Source: Clostridia bacterium (GTDB lineage Bacteria > Bacillota > Limnochordia > DTU080 > RSA5). From it: a stretch of DNA of 64,000 bases. The notes below the pieces were generated by a model. That model saw only the letters and a list, made by a program, of their open reading frames with translations, was not told the origin of the DNA and ran no database searches. The DNA lies in NCBI GenBank assembly GCA_002919235.1, contig PKEX01000033.1, positions 60,086 through 124,085 on the forward strand, written 5' to 3'. The position numbers and the translations under genes are program-made. Positions within the stretch are counted from its first letter, which is position 1; the number at the start of each line of letters is the position of its first letter. Shown here piece after piece: positions 9,861 through 18,817 of the stretch.

Positions 9861-10844
9861 TCAGTACGGCCCCCGGATGTGCTGCGCCACTTCGTCCCGG
9901 TAGAACCGGGCGAGGCGGGCCATCTCTTCCGGGGAGAAGCCGGGCACGTCCAGGGCGGCCACGTTCTCTTCCACCTGGGCCACAGTCTTGAATCCCGGGA
10001 TCACGCAGCTGACGGCGTCGAACTCCAGGATCCACCGCAGGGCGGCCCGGGCCATGGAGCCTCGCCCCTCTGCGATCCAGCGCAGCTGGTCGGCGAGTTC
10101 CACGCCCTTCTCAAAAGGCAGCCCCGCAAACGTCTCGCCGACGTTGAAGGCCTGGCCGTCCCGGTTATAGTTGCGGTGGTCGTCCTCGGCGAAGCGGCTC
10201 TCCTTGGTGAACTTGCCGGTCAAAAGCCCGCTGGCCAAGGGCACCCGGGCGAGGAGCCCCACGCCTTTCTCCTTGGCCACAGGGAAGAGCTCGTCGATGA
10301 GCTTTTGCCGGAAGATGTTGAAGATCACCTGGAGCGCCCGCACGCCGGGGTACTCCATACAGATCAACGCCTCTTCCACCGATTCGACGCTCACGCCGTA
10401 GTAGCGGATTTTTCCTTCCTGCTGGAGCTTGTCCAGGACTTCAAAAACCGAGCCGTCCCGCAGGATCTCCGTGGGCGGGCAGTGGATCTGGTAGAGGTCG
10501 ATCCGCTCCCGGCCCAAGCGCTTGAGGCTGCCTTCGCAGTACTCCCGCACCTGCTTTTCCGAGTAGTTGGCGGGATCGTGCAGATCGCCGGCCCTGCAGA
10601 ACTTCGTCGCGATGAAAATCTCGTCCGCCTTGTCCGCCGTAGTCTTGCGGAGTAGTTCCTCGCTGCGCCCGCCGCCGTAGATGTCCGCCGTGTCGAAGAA
10701 ATTCACGCCGAGGTCGATCGCCCTGTAGATGGCCCGGACTGCCTCGTCCTCGTCCACCGGACCCCAGTCGCCCCCGATGGCCCAGGTGCCAAAACTGACC
10801 GCGCTCACTTCCAGCTCCGTCGATCCCAGCCGCCGGTATTCCAC
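9861..10844 (-). CDS. Aldo/keto reductase
   Basis: MEYRRLGSTELEVSAVSFGTWAIGG...DLGVNFFDTADIYGGGRSEELL, classic AKR motifs. Confidence 0.93.
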   Translation of the reverse strand: MEYRRLGSTELEVSAVSFGTWAIGGDWGPVDEDEAVRAIYRAIDLGVNFFDTADIYGGGRSEELLRKTTADKADEIFIATKFCRAGDLHDPANYSEKQVREYCEGSLKRLGRERIDLYQIHCPPTEILRDGSVFEVLDKLQQEGKIRYYGVSVESVEEALICMEYPGVRALQVIFNIFRQKLIDELFPVAKEKGVGLLARVPLASGLLTGKFTKESRFAEDDHRNYNRDGQAFNVGETFAGLPFEKGVELADQLRWIAEGRGSMARAALRWILEFDAVSCVIPGFKTVAQVEENVAALDVPGFSPEEMARLARFYRDEVAQHIRGPY

Positions 10845-10925
10845 GTCTCTTGCCTCCCGTCGGTGATCTCGCGCGCGGCGGCGCCGCCGAACCGCGGCGC
10901 CCGCATCAGTGCGTGAAACGAGCGT

Positions 10926-10959
10926 CCTTGACTCGTATCCTTGACTCTCCCCTTGACTC
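10926..10959. repeat. Three direct repeats CCTTGACTC (GAGTCAAGG on minus) with 13- and 12-bp periods
   Basis: Exact 9-mers at 10926-10934, 10939-10947, 10951-10959 upstream of the aldo/keto reductase. Confidence 0.8.
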
Positions 10960-11043
10960 TAATAGGATGAAACTCCTGCTTATCCTCCCCGGCGCTCGAG
11001 GCCGCAGCGCAAGCCGTTCGCCCGCAGACGACGCCCGTAAGAC

Positions 11044-11081
11044 GAAACTCGCCCGGGTCCGCGCCGCGGACGCCGGGCGAG
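11044..11081 (-). terminator. Intrinsic terminator of sfnG-FMN reductase operon
   Basis: Stem CTCGCCCGG...CCGGGCGAG followed on minus strand by TTTCGTCTT, directly after the 11089 stop. Confidence 0.7.
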
Positions 11082-11088
11082 CCGTGCC

Positions 11089-11694
11089 TTATCCCAGGGC
11101 TTTGCGGGGGATGGCCGGAGGCGGCGGCCCGGCCAGCCGCTGACCGGAGCCGGCCCTGAGGCGGTAGGCCAGCTCGACGGTCTCCTCTCCCAGCTGCTGG
11201 GCGCGCCAGCGCACCTCCGGGTCCACCAGTTCCTTGCCAGCGTCGAAGTGGGCGTTCTGCGCGTACACGGTGCCGGGCACCGTGTGAGCCCTAAAGTAGG
11301 AGATTACCGGTCTCAGAGCGTACTCCAGGGCCAGAAGGTGGTGGTCGCTTCCGCCGGTGGCCACCAGTCCGACCGCCTTTCCCGCCAGCGCGTCGTTGGG
11401 GATCAGGTCGAGCAGGTTCTTGAGCGCCCCGGTGAAGGAAGCCCGGTAAACCGGCGTGCCGACGATGAGGGCGTCGGCCTCCACCACCTTCCGGATCACC
11501 TCCGCCGTGTCTCCCGCATACGCCCAAGGATCCCGGCCGTCGCAGAAGTCCAGCCGGTACTCGGCCAGCTCCAGCAGCTCGGTTTCAATCTCCGGATGCG
11601 CCTTGGCGGCGCCGTCCAGCACCGTCCGCAGCAGCGTGCCGGTGCGGGAGTGTCGCGTCACGCTCCCGTTAACGGCGAGAAGCTTCAGGCTCAT
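11089..11694 (-). CDS. NAD(P)H-dependent FMN reductase (SsuE/MsuE-like)
   Basis: LLAVNGSVTRHSRTGTLLRTVL...EADALIVGTPVYRASFTGALKNLLDLIP; flavodoxin-like fold motifs, downstream of SfnG. Confidence 0.88.
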   Translation of the reverse strand: MSLKLLAVNGSVTRHSRTGTLLRTVLDGAAKAHPEIETELLELAEYRLDFCDGRDPWAYAGDTAEVIRKVVEADALIVGTPVYRASFTGALKNLLDLIPNDALAGKAVGLVATGGSDHHLLALEYALRPVISYFRAHTVPGTVYAQNAHFDAGKELVDPEVRWRAQQLGEETVELAYRLRAGSGQRLAGPPPPAIPRKALG

Positions 11695-11753
11695 CTTCCC
11701 GCTCCTTTCTACCTGAGTCGGATGTCACTGCCCGTCCAAGTCGGCCTGGAGGC

Positions 11754-12839
11754 TCAGGCCCCCACCGCGCTCTCCGCCTTGCGCGCCGGGGGAAGCTGCC
11801 GCACCAGAGGGATGACCTCCTTGCCGAACGCGGCGAGGTCGCTGGAGTAGTGCAGGAAACCGCAGAGCACCAGGTCGACGCCGATGGCGTGGAGCTCCTG
11901 GATCTTTGCGGCGATGGTCTCAGGAGTGCCGATAAGGCCGGTCCGGAAGCCGTCATTGTACTGGACCAGGTCCTCGAAGGTGGAGTTGGCCCACATGCCC
12001 TTCCCCTCGGGCGAGGACTTCCCCGCTTGCTTCACTTGCTCGCGGAAGGCCTCCACCGCCTCCCTGTCGGCGTGCTCGATGATCCCGCGCAGCTCTTCCC
12101 GGGCTTCCTCCTCCGTCTTGCGGCAGATGACGAAAGCGTTCACGCCAAAGCGCACCCTCCGGCCGGCCTCCGCGGCCAGGGCCGACACCTCTTCGATCTG
12201 CTCCCGCAGCCCGTCCAGGGTGTTGCCGTTCATGAAATACCAGTCGGCCACCGCCGCCGCCACCCGCCGTGCCGCCTTCGAATTGCCGCCCAGGAAGATC
12301 TCGGGCACGTTCTGCACGGGACCCGGCTTGAGCGGGGGAGCCTCGACGTGGTAGAACCGGCCCCGGAACGTGAACGGCTCACCGCTCCAAAGCCCCCGGA
12401 GCACCCTGCCGAACTCTTCCGACCGCAGGTAGCGCTCATCGTGCTCGAGCCAAGGAAGACCGAAACCGGTGAACTCCTGCTTGAACCAGCCGCTCACGAT
12501 GTTGACGGCAAACCGGCCGCGGCTGATGAGATCGATGGTGGCGCCCACTTTGGCCAGCACCGCAGGATGCCAGAGACCCGGGTGCACGGCCGCAATGAGT
12601 TTCAGCCGCTGCGTGGCGGCCGCGAGCCCTGCGGCAGTGGAAACCGCTTCGAGCTGGTACTCCGCGCCGTAGCTTGCGAAGTAACGGGCTTGGACCAGGC
12701 CGTAGTCAAAGCCGGCTCGCTCCGCTTCCCGGGCCAGCCAGGCATTGTAGTCGAAGGACCAATCCGTCCGCTGCGGGATCTTGGAGACCACCAGCCCGCC
12801 GCTGACGTTGGGCACCCAGTATGCGAACCGAATGTCCAC
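11754..12839 (-). CDS. sfnG: FMNH2-dependent dimethyl sulfone monooxygenase-like LLM-class oxidoreductase
   Basis: FAYWVPNVSGGLVVSKIPQRTDWSFDYN...TAAGLAAATQRLKLIAAVHPGLWHPAVLAKVGATIDLISRGRFAVNIVSGW; GTG start preceded by AAGGAGG. Confidence 0.82.
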   Translation of the reverse strand: MDIRFAYWVPNVSGGLVVSKIPQRTDWSFDYNAWLAREAERAGFDYGLVQARYFASYGAEYQLEAVSTAAGLAAATQRLKLIAAVHPGLWHPAVLAKVGATIDLISRGRFAVNIVSGWFKQEFTGFGLPWLEHDERYLRSEEFGRVLRGLWSGEPFTFRGRFYHVEAPPLKPGPVQNVPEIFLGGNSKAARRVAAAVADWYFMNGNTLDGLREQIEEVSALAAEAGRRVRFGVNAFVICRKTEEEAREELRGIIEHADREAVEAFREQVKQAGKSSPEGKGMWANSTFEDLVQYNDGFRTGLIGTPETIAAKIQELHAIGVDLVLCGFLHYSSDLAAFGKEVIPLVRQLPPARKAESAVGA

Positions 12840-13022
12840 TGTGACCCGCCTCCTTCTTCTGGTCGACGGCGCACCGCGCCGCGTCCACCCGTACCTCACC
12901 TGTAGGACCTCCTGTCACCCTGCGGCCCGCCGCCCCGCCTCCTTTCCGCCTGCCCCCGCACCAGGAGTTCGCGCCGGGCTGCCGGGACCCGCGCTGCCGG
13001 GATCGGCCCCCTTCCACGCGAA

Positions 13023-13052
13023 ACCGCCTCTTCTCACGTGAGAAGAGGCGGT
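13023..13052 (-). terminator. Riboswitch expression-platform terminator hairpin
   Basis: Perfect 15+15 palindrome ACCGCCTCTTCTCAC/GTGAGAAGAGGCGGT, read on minus followed by TTCG. Confidence 0.85.
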
Positions 13053-13076
13053 GACAGCGTGCCGGCGCGTCTCCCC

Positions 13077-13206
13077 CTCATCTCTCAAGGTCGTGAGAAG
13101 CCCTCTCACACCTTGCAGGACTTAGCACCGCTGCGAGCGGACCGCGCGACCGCTCGCCGGTTGCCGGGCTTCATCGGGCCAGTCCCTCCGCCGTCTCTTG
13201 ATGAGG
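13077..13206 (-). ncRNA. SAM-I (S-box) riboswitch aptamer
   Basis: Minus strand CTCATCAAGAGACGGCGGAGGGACTGGCCCGATGAAGCCCGGCAACC...GGTGCTAAGTCCTGCAAG...CTTGAGAGATGAG; P1 CTCATC/GATGAG pairs. Confidence 0.97.
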
Positions 13207-13246
13207 CTCTTGGCTGGGAGCAAGAGCGTGTTCAATTCTTGCGAGA

Positions 13247-13275
13247 AGTATAATCTCTCCGATCGTCTTTGTCAA
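13247..13275 (-). promoter_or_regulatory. Sigma-A promoter of the S-box/sfnG operon
   Basis: Minus strand TTGACA-N17-TATACT, about 40 nt before the aptamer. Confidence 0.85.
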
Positions 13276-13356
13276 CATTATGCGCTGCCGCCCGTCGTCA
13301 TCCCTCGCGTTCGCTCCGGCACGACGGGGGCCCGCCGCTTCCGAGCAGTCTCGGAC

Positions 13357-13384
13357 TAAACGTTCGCTTCTAGGATGCCGATAA
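13357..13384 (+). promoter_or_regulatory. Sigma-28 (SigD/FliA)-type promoter for HD-GYP gene
   Basis: TAAA-N16-GCCGATAA on plus strand, upstream of the gene at 13555. Confidence 0.75.
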
Positions 13385-13554
13385 CTGGATCAGCCAATCG
13401 GAAAACACACAATCCGAAACGATTCGATGCCTGCGAATTACGCAAGAATCCCAGTTGCTTCTTAGCACACAATTCCAGGACTGTTTCGAAGTAAATCGAA
13501 TATCCAACTCAAACTCGCAGCGAGGCAATACTGTCGTTTCACGAGCTTTATCAC

Positions 13555-15231
13555 ATGGGGGCTGACTGCATGGAGGCTGATCGCGCGCTCCGGCGTCTGC
13601 TGGCTCTACGTCCCAGGGATCTGGCGAGTATCACCTCCCGCGAGTTTTATGACGCGGTTATCCGGTGCTTTGTCGAACTCTGCGGAATTCGCCACGGAGC
13701 ATTTTACGTCGTCAGCACCCGCGGCGGCCGCCTTGAGCTGAAAGCTTCGTTCGGGCTTTCAGAAGAATGGCAGACGTTCAGCCGCGAACTGACCGTCGGC
13801 GCCGGTCCCGGCTGCGGCACCTCCGGATGGGCCGCGGCGGAAAAGCGCCTCGTCATTTCGCGCGATCATTCCGAAAGCTCGTGGGACGGTCTGCGGCAGC
13901 ATGCCTTGTCCGCCGGGCTGCGCTCGTCGTGGGCCATCCCGCTCTTCGACAGCGACCGGGAAGTGATCGGCGTCTTTACCGGTTACGATACCGCCCCCGG
14001 GGAACCCGCCGCGCACCAAATCCAGCAGGCCGAACACATCATCCATGAAGCAGCCACCATCATTGAGATGGCCACCCTGTACTACGGGCAGAAGGGCCTC
14101 CTCAAGCTGCACCGCCGCACGCAGGAACTGGCGCAGCAGCTGGTGCTGCGGGCGACCCCGGAAGCCGTCTTTGAAGCCATCGCCGGCGCCGTCAAAGAAC
14201 TGCTCGCCGCCGACCTGGTCTGGATGCAGTACGTCACGACTGACGGAAGGGTGCAGTTCTTTCAATCGGAGGAGTTCTTCGAGGTGCCCCCACTCTCTTT
14301 TCCCGGCTCCCCGTGCCGGATCGCCCTCGAGACCAACCAGGTCTTGGAGGTGCACCGGGGCATGGACCAGTGGGACGGGTTCCTGGAGGCGACGGGCCTT
14401 TCCTCCGTGGTCTCCCATCCCCTGTATCTTGAGGACGGCCAAGCGGTGATCAGCGCCGGGTGGCAGCACGAGCACCACATTATCGACCGGGAGCGCCTTT
14501 CCATCGATCTTTACACCAAATTCGGCGGGATTGCACTCCAGAATGCGGTGCGCTACGCGACGCTGCGCTCGTCGTACTACGCGATGATGCGGGCATTCCT
14601 CACGGCCCTGGAGGTCCGGGACTTCGAGACCATCGCCCACTCCCGCCGGGTCGTCACCTACGCCATGCTGCTGGCGGAGAAGTTCGGCTTCAACGGCAAC
14701 ACGTTGGAACAGATCGCCCTCGGCGCCGCCCTCCACGACGTGGGCAAGATCGCCATCCCTGACCGGATCCTGCACAAGGCGGGCAAGCTGACGCCCGAAG
14801 AATTTGAGGTAGTCCGCTCGCACCCTGTGATCGGCTACCGGATGCTGGAAAGCTCATTCTCGCAGTTTCCCATCGCCCTGGATCTGGTGCGTCACCACCA
14901 CGAGCGGTACGACGGGAAAGGCTACCCCGACGGCCTGGCCGGCGAAGCCATCTCCCGGGAGGCGCGGATCCTGTCCGTCGCCGACGCCTTCGACGTGATG
15001 ACCACGGACCGCCCCTACAAGAAAGCCAAGTCCATCGAGGAATCCCTCGAGGAGGTGGCGTCGCTGGCGGGTTCCCAATTCTGCCCCGCGGCAGCCGACG
15101 CCCTTCTCGCTCTCGATGTCGACCTGTTGGAAGCGGTGCGGCGCGGCGAAGTGGACTGCTCTCCGTTCCCCGTGCTCTTTGCGGCCCAGCCTGAAACAAC
15201 GGAAGGCCACCCCGCGGCCATGTGGCCCTAG
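13555..15231 (+). CDS. GAF-domain HD-GYP protein (putative c-di-GMP phosphodiesterase)
   Basis: HDVGKIAIPDRILHKAGKLTPEEFEVVRSHPVIGYRML...HHHERYDGKGYPDGLAGEAI; GAF-like N-terminus; start may be 13570. Confidence 0.92.
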   Translation: MGADCMEADRALRRLLALRPRDLASITSREFYDAVIRCFVELCGIRHGAFYVVSTRGGRLELKASFGLSEEWQTFSRELTVGAGPGCGTSGWAAAEKRLVISRDHSESSWDGLRQHALSAGLRSSWAIPLFDSDREVIGVFTGYDTAPGEPAAHQIQQAEHIIHEAATIIEMATLYYGQKGLLKLHRRTQELAQQLVLRATPEAVFEAIAGAVKELLAADLVWMQYVTTDGRVQFFQSEEFFEVPPLSFPGSPCRIALETNQVLEVHRGMDQWDGFLEATGLSSVVSHPLYLEDGQAVISAGWQHEHHIIDRERLSIDLYTKFGGIALQNAVRYATLRSSYYAMMRAFLTALEVRDFETIAHSRRVVTYAMLLAEKFGFNGNTLEQIALGAALHDVGKIAIPDRILHKAGKLTPEEFEVVRSHPVIGYRMLESSFSQFPIALDLVRHHHERYDGKGYPDGLAGEAISREARILSVADAFDVMTTDRPYKKAKSIEESLEEVASLAGSQFCPAAADALLALDVDLLEAVRRGEVDCSPFPVLFAAQPETTEGHPAAMWP

Positions 15232-15291
15232 GCGGCCTTCACGCACGTTCGCTCTGTGCTGCTCAAATCTCCACCTACGACTGCAGGAGCC

Positions 15292-15780
15292 TTACACCAC
15301 CTGCTGCAGCGGGGCGCCCGCCGCCTCGTGACGGCTCAGCGTCGCGCAGCGGGCCAGCTCGTCCCGGATCCGGTGCCGGGTCTGGTACGGAGAATCGGAC
15401 TGTACGTGCTGGACGCCCTCGCGAGTGCGGGTGTTGATCAGAAGCGGCGCCAGCAAGTTGGCCGTCATGTCCTGCGGGTTCTGCGGCACCGTGACGATGA
15501 CGTAGACCGCCACCTCATCGACGCCCGCCGCGCCGATCTTCTCCAGATCCTCCCGGCGCACCCGCACCCGGTAGTCCGGGCGAAACCACAGGGGATCCGT
15601 GACGACAAACGTCAGATCCGGATCGTCGAGCGACTGCAAGAAGCGAAACGGGCTGGACTCGCTGGCAACGATCAGCGTGAACCGGCGGCACTCTTCAAAA
15701 CCGGGAATCCCTTGGGGAAAGTGGATGATCTCGTCCTCCGCTACCTCGATCACGCCAAAGCGCGTGCTTTGAAACTCCAT
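15292..15780 (-). CDS. fliW: Flagellar assembly factor FliW
   Basis: FGVIEVAEDEIIHFPQGIPGFEECRRFTLI...FRFLQSLDDPDLTFVVTDP. Confidence 0.95.
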   Translation of the reverse strand: MEFQSTRFGVIEVAEDEIIHFPQGIPGFEECRRFTLIVASESSPFRFLQSLDDPDLTFVVTDPLWFRPDYRVRVRREDLEKIGAAGVDEVAVYVIVTVPQNPQDMTANLLAPLLINTRTREGVQHVQSDSPYQTRHRIRDELARCATLSRHEAAGAPLQQVV

Positions 15781-15795
15781 TGCTAAGCCCCTTTC

Positions 15796-16359
15796 TCAGC
15801 CGGTCACCGAATAGCGGTCGCCGGTGACGTCGATGTCGATATAGGCTTTGGCAGCGAGGTAGCTCCTCACTGCGCCCGGACGGTACGCGATCTTCACTGG
15901 TTCTTCGGGGAATGTCATCGATAAGTCCGCTGGAGAGTAATCGATGTGAATGTCGCCGTGAGCAGTCACCTGCACGCGGGACTTGGGGGCCACGTCCACG
16001 TTAATCTGTCGCCCGTCGCCGGGCCACGCTTCCTGGGCGGCCAGGGCTGCGACATCGACTCCCAGGTGAAAAGACGCGAGCGCGTCGCCTTGCCGGGCGT
16101 ACTTGCCGATCCGCTCGTAAGCTGCCTGCATCCCCTTGGCGGCCCAGTCCCTAGCAGTCTCCAGGGCCGGCTTGAGACCGATTTCGGCCATGGGCCCGTC
16201 CAGGTCCAGTTCAACCCGGGGCGGCTCGATTTCGATGTCCAACTCCGCGGGGGTTGTCTCGAGCCGCATGGCATGAACCGAGTAGTCGACTTTGAGCCGG
16301 GCTGGCTTATAGGCAAGACCGAGCTGTGCCGGCCCCCAGTCGATCACAAGCCGCAGCAT
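15796..16359 (-). CDS. DUF6470 (YviE-like) flagellar-locus protein
   Basis: MLRLVIDWGPAQLGLAY...LDIEIEPPRVELDLDG; position between fliW and flgL. Confidence 0.8.
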   Translation of the reverse strand: MLRLVIDWGPAQLGLAYKPARLKVDYSVHAMRLETTPAELDIEIEPPRVELDLDGPMAEIGLKPALETARDWAAKGMQAAYERIGKYARQGDALASFHLGVDVAALAAQEAWPGDGRQINVDVAPKSRVQVTAHGDIHIDYSPADLSMTFPEEPVKIAYRPGAVRSYLAAKAYIDIDVTGDRYSVTG

Positions 16360-16382
16360 GGCGCCGCTACCTCAAGCTCCTG

Positions 16383-17318
16383 TTACGTCAAGAAGTCCAG
16401 CAGCGTCGGCTGGATGATCCGGGCGCCGGCACCCAGCGCCGCCCGGTAGACGTTCTCCTCCATCTTGAGGCGCATGATCACCTCGGCGATGTCGATCCCT
16501 TCCACCTCCGCCGAGAGCTTCTCCAGGTTCACCTGGTTCTGCGAGAGCCGCTCCCGCACCAGTTCCAGGCGGTTCACCCGGGCACCCACTTCCGCCCGCC
16601 AGCGCAGGAGGTTGTCCATAGCTTCATCGAAGTTTCTCAGGTCGTCCCCTGTGAGATCATTGAGATTTCCGTTCTCCAGATGCTCCCTCACAGCGATGAG
16701 AACATCAAAGATGGGCTCAAAGACATCGTTGCCAAAGATGTTGTACCGCAGCGTGTTTCCGGCCTCGATCTCCAGCTCAAGACCGTCAAACCCGTCAGCC
16801 GGCTCATAGCGTGTACCGTGGTACTGAAAACCCACTACAGGAGAGCTGGGATCAGTCTGGTCTCGAAGGATTACCTCAAACGGCCGGATCAATGTATTTT
16901 CACCCGCAAAAAGGTAGCGCTGGCCGTGCTTAGTGTTAGCCACGGCAAACAGGTCGTGGATGAGCTGGTTCATCTCAGTAGCCAGGGCTTGCCGGGCCTC
17001 GTCCGTCAAGGTGCCATTCCCGCCGTAGATAATGAGCTCCCTCGCCCGCTGCAGCACCTGGGTGGCGTGGTTGAGCGCCGCATCGGTCGCCTCCAGCCAG
17101 GCGAGGGCGTCATCGACGTTTCGCATGTACTGCTCCCCCTCCCGGAGAAGCGTCCGCAGGCGCATCGCGGTTTCAGTGTCCGCGGGATCATCGGACGGAA
17201 GTGAAATTCGCCTTCCGGTGGAGAGCTGCTGGTTCCATTTGTCCAGCCGGCGCATGCTGGCCCACAGGTTCTCCAGCATCCTCTGGGACATCATCTGGTT
17301 GGTCACGCGAAAGGCCAT
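16383..17318 (-). CDS. flgL: Flagellar hook-associated protein 3
   Basis: MAFRVTNQMMSQRMLENL...LDKWNQQLSTGRRISLPSDDPA. Confidence 0.95.
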   Translation of the reverse strand: MAFRVTNQMMSQRMLENLWASMRRLDKWNQQLSTGRRISLPSDDPADTETAMRLRTLLREGEQYMRNVDDALAWLEATDAALNHATQVLQRARELIIYGGNGTLTDEARQALATEMNQLIHDLFAVANTKHGQRYLFAGENTLIRPFEVILRDQTDPSSPVVGFQYHGTRYEPADGFDGLELEIEAGNTLRYNIFGNDVFEPIFDVLIAVREHLENGNLNDLTGDDLRNFDEAMDNLLRWRAEVGARVNRLELVRERLSQNQVNLEKLSAEVEGIDIAEVIMRLKMEENVYRAALGAGARIIQPTLLDFLT

Positions 17319-17362
17319 CGTCCTCACCTCGTCATGCCCTTAGGGCGCGGGGACGCCGCGGG

Positions 17363-18814
17363 TTAGCGGCCCACCAAGCCCATGCGGTTGATGATCGTGT
17401 CGATGGTCTCGTCGATGGTAGTCACCAGCCGCGCAGCGGCGGCGTACGCATGCTGGAACTGAATGAGGTTGGTCAGCTCTTCGTCGATGGAGACGCCGGA
17501 CACGCTGGCGCGGAGCCGCTCAAGGTGCCCGAGGACCACTTCCTGGTGCTGCACCATAGCCGTTGCCGCCTCGGACTGGACTCCAAGTCCGGCGACCGTC
17601 GCCCCGAGGAACTCGCCTAGCGTCGCCCCGTTGAGCTGAAGGAGTCCCTTGTGCTTCACTTGTGCCATCTCCAGAGCGATGGAACCGTCGCCGGCAGTCC
17701 CGTTTCTGGAAGCTGCGATCTTGTTGATGTCCTCCAGAATGTCTTGATGGAGCGAGAAATTAGCCGCTGCATGCGCTTCGTAAGACGGATCGACGGAGCC
17801 ATCGTTGAAGAACAAACGTCCCGCACCCACAGGCGGATTGACAGGGGTATCGGTCAACCCATACCCCTGTCGATGTATGTCGTTGATTTCTTTGATTAGC
17901 GCCCGCACGAACTCGTTCAACTGCTCCATATAATGAGGAATCAGCTCGTCCCGGGCGTCGAACAGGGCCTTCATCTCGCCCGACTTGAACTGAACGCTCA
18001 AATTGGTGCCGCTCCAGGTGAGCTCGGCGAATCCGGTGTCGGGGGCGTTGCTCACCTCGATCGCCCGGTAATTCACCCCTTCGACCAGGGTGACGCCGCC
18101 GATGGTGACGGCCACCATCCCGCCCTCCCGGTCGATGACCTGGATGTCTGCGATCCGGGAAAGCTCCTCAATGAGCATATCCCGCGTGTCGTACAGGTCG
18201 TTGGGCGTGTCGCCCGCCGCCAGGACTTGGCGGATTTCGCCGTTGAGCTGCGCAATTCGCTGCGCCAGGGAGTTGATTCGCGTCACGTTGGCCCGGATCT
18301 GGAGGTCCAGGTTCTTGCGGAGCGGGTCGAACTGGGCATAGGTGTTCCGCACCGTCTCGGTGAGGACCAGGGCCCGCTCCCGCACCACGGAGCGAGCCGC
18401 CATGCTCTCGGGGTTCTTGCTCAGGTCCTGCAGCGACTCCCAGAAGAGGTCCAGCGCGGTGCGGATGCCCACGTCCGTGGGCTCGAGGAAATTGAGTTCC
18501 AGCTCCTCCAGGATCTGCTGCCGCTTCTCCCAGTAGCCCTGGGCATGCAGCTCCGTGTTGATCTGCTGCTGGATGAAGGCGTCATGCATGCGCATGATCT
18601 GCATGACGTGGACGCCGGTCCCCACCTGTCCCGGGGTCGCCGGGCGGTTGAAGGCCGGCGCCGTATACGGCGTCGTGGTGCCGAGCCTCGCCACCTGCCG
18701 GGAGTAGCCGGGCGTGTTGGCGTTGGCGATGTTGTGACCGGTCACATCCAGCCCGAGCCGATGCGTCTGGATGGCCCGGCGGCCGATTTCGATGCCGAAA
18801 AACGTACTGCGCAT
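17363..18814 (-). CDS. flgK: Flagellar hook-associated protein 1
   Basis: FFGIEIGRRAIQTHRLGLDVTGHNIANANTPGYSRQVARL...; C-terminal LIQFQHAYAAAARLVTTIDETIDTIINRMG. Confidence 0.96.
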   Translation of the reverse strand: MRSTFFGIEIGRRAIQTHRLGLDVTGHNIANANTPGYSRQVARLGTTTPYTAPAFNRPATPGQVGTGVHVMQIMRMHDAFIQQQINTELHAQGYWEKRQQILEELELNFLEPTDVGIRTALDLFWESLQDLSKNPESMAARSVVRERALVLTETVRNTYAQFDPLRKNLDLQIRANVTRINSLAQRIAQLNGEIRQVLAAGDTPNDLYDTRDMLIEELSRIADIQVIDREGGMVAVTIGGVTLVEGVNYRAIEVSNAPDTGFAELTWSGTNLSVQFKSGEMKALFDARDELIPHYMEQLNEFVRALIKEINDIHRQGYGLTDTPVNPPVGAGRLFFNDGSVDPSYEAHAAANFSLHQDILEDINKIAASRNGTAGDGSIALEMAQVKHKGLLQLNGATLGEFLGATVAGLGVQSEAATAMVQHQEVVLGHLERLRASVSGVSIDEELTNLIQFQHAYAAAARLVTTIDETIDTIINRMGLVGR

Positions 18815-18817
18815 CGC

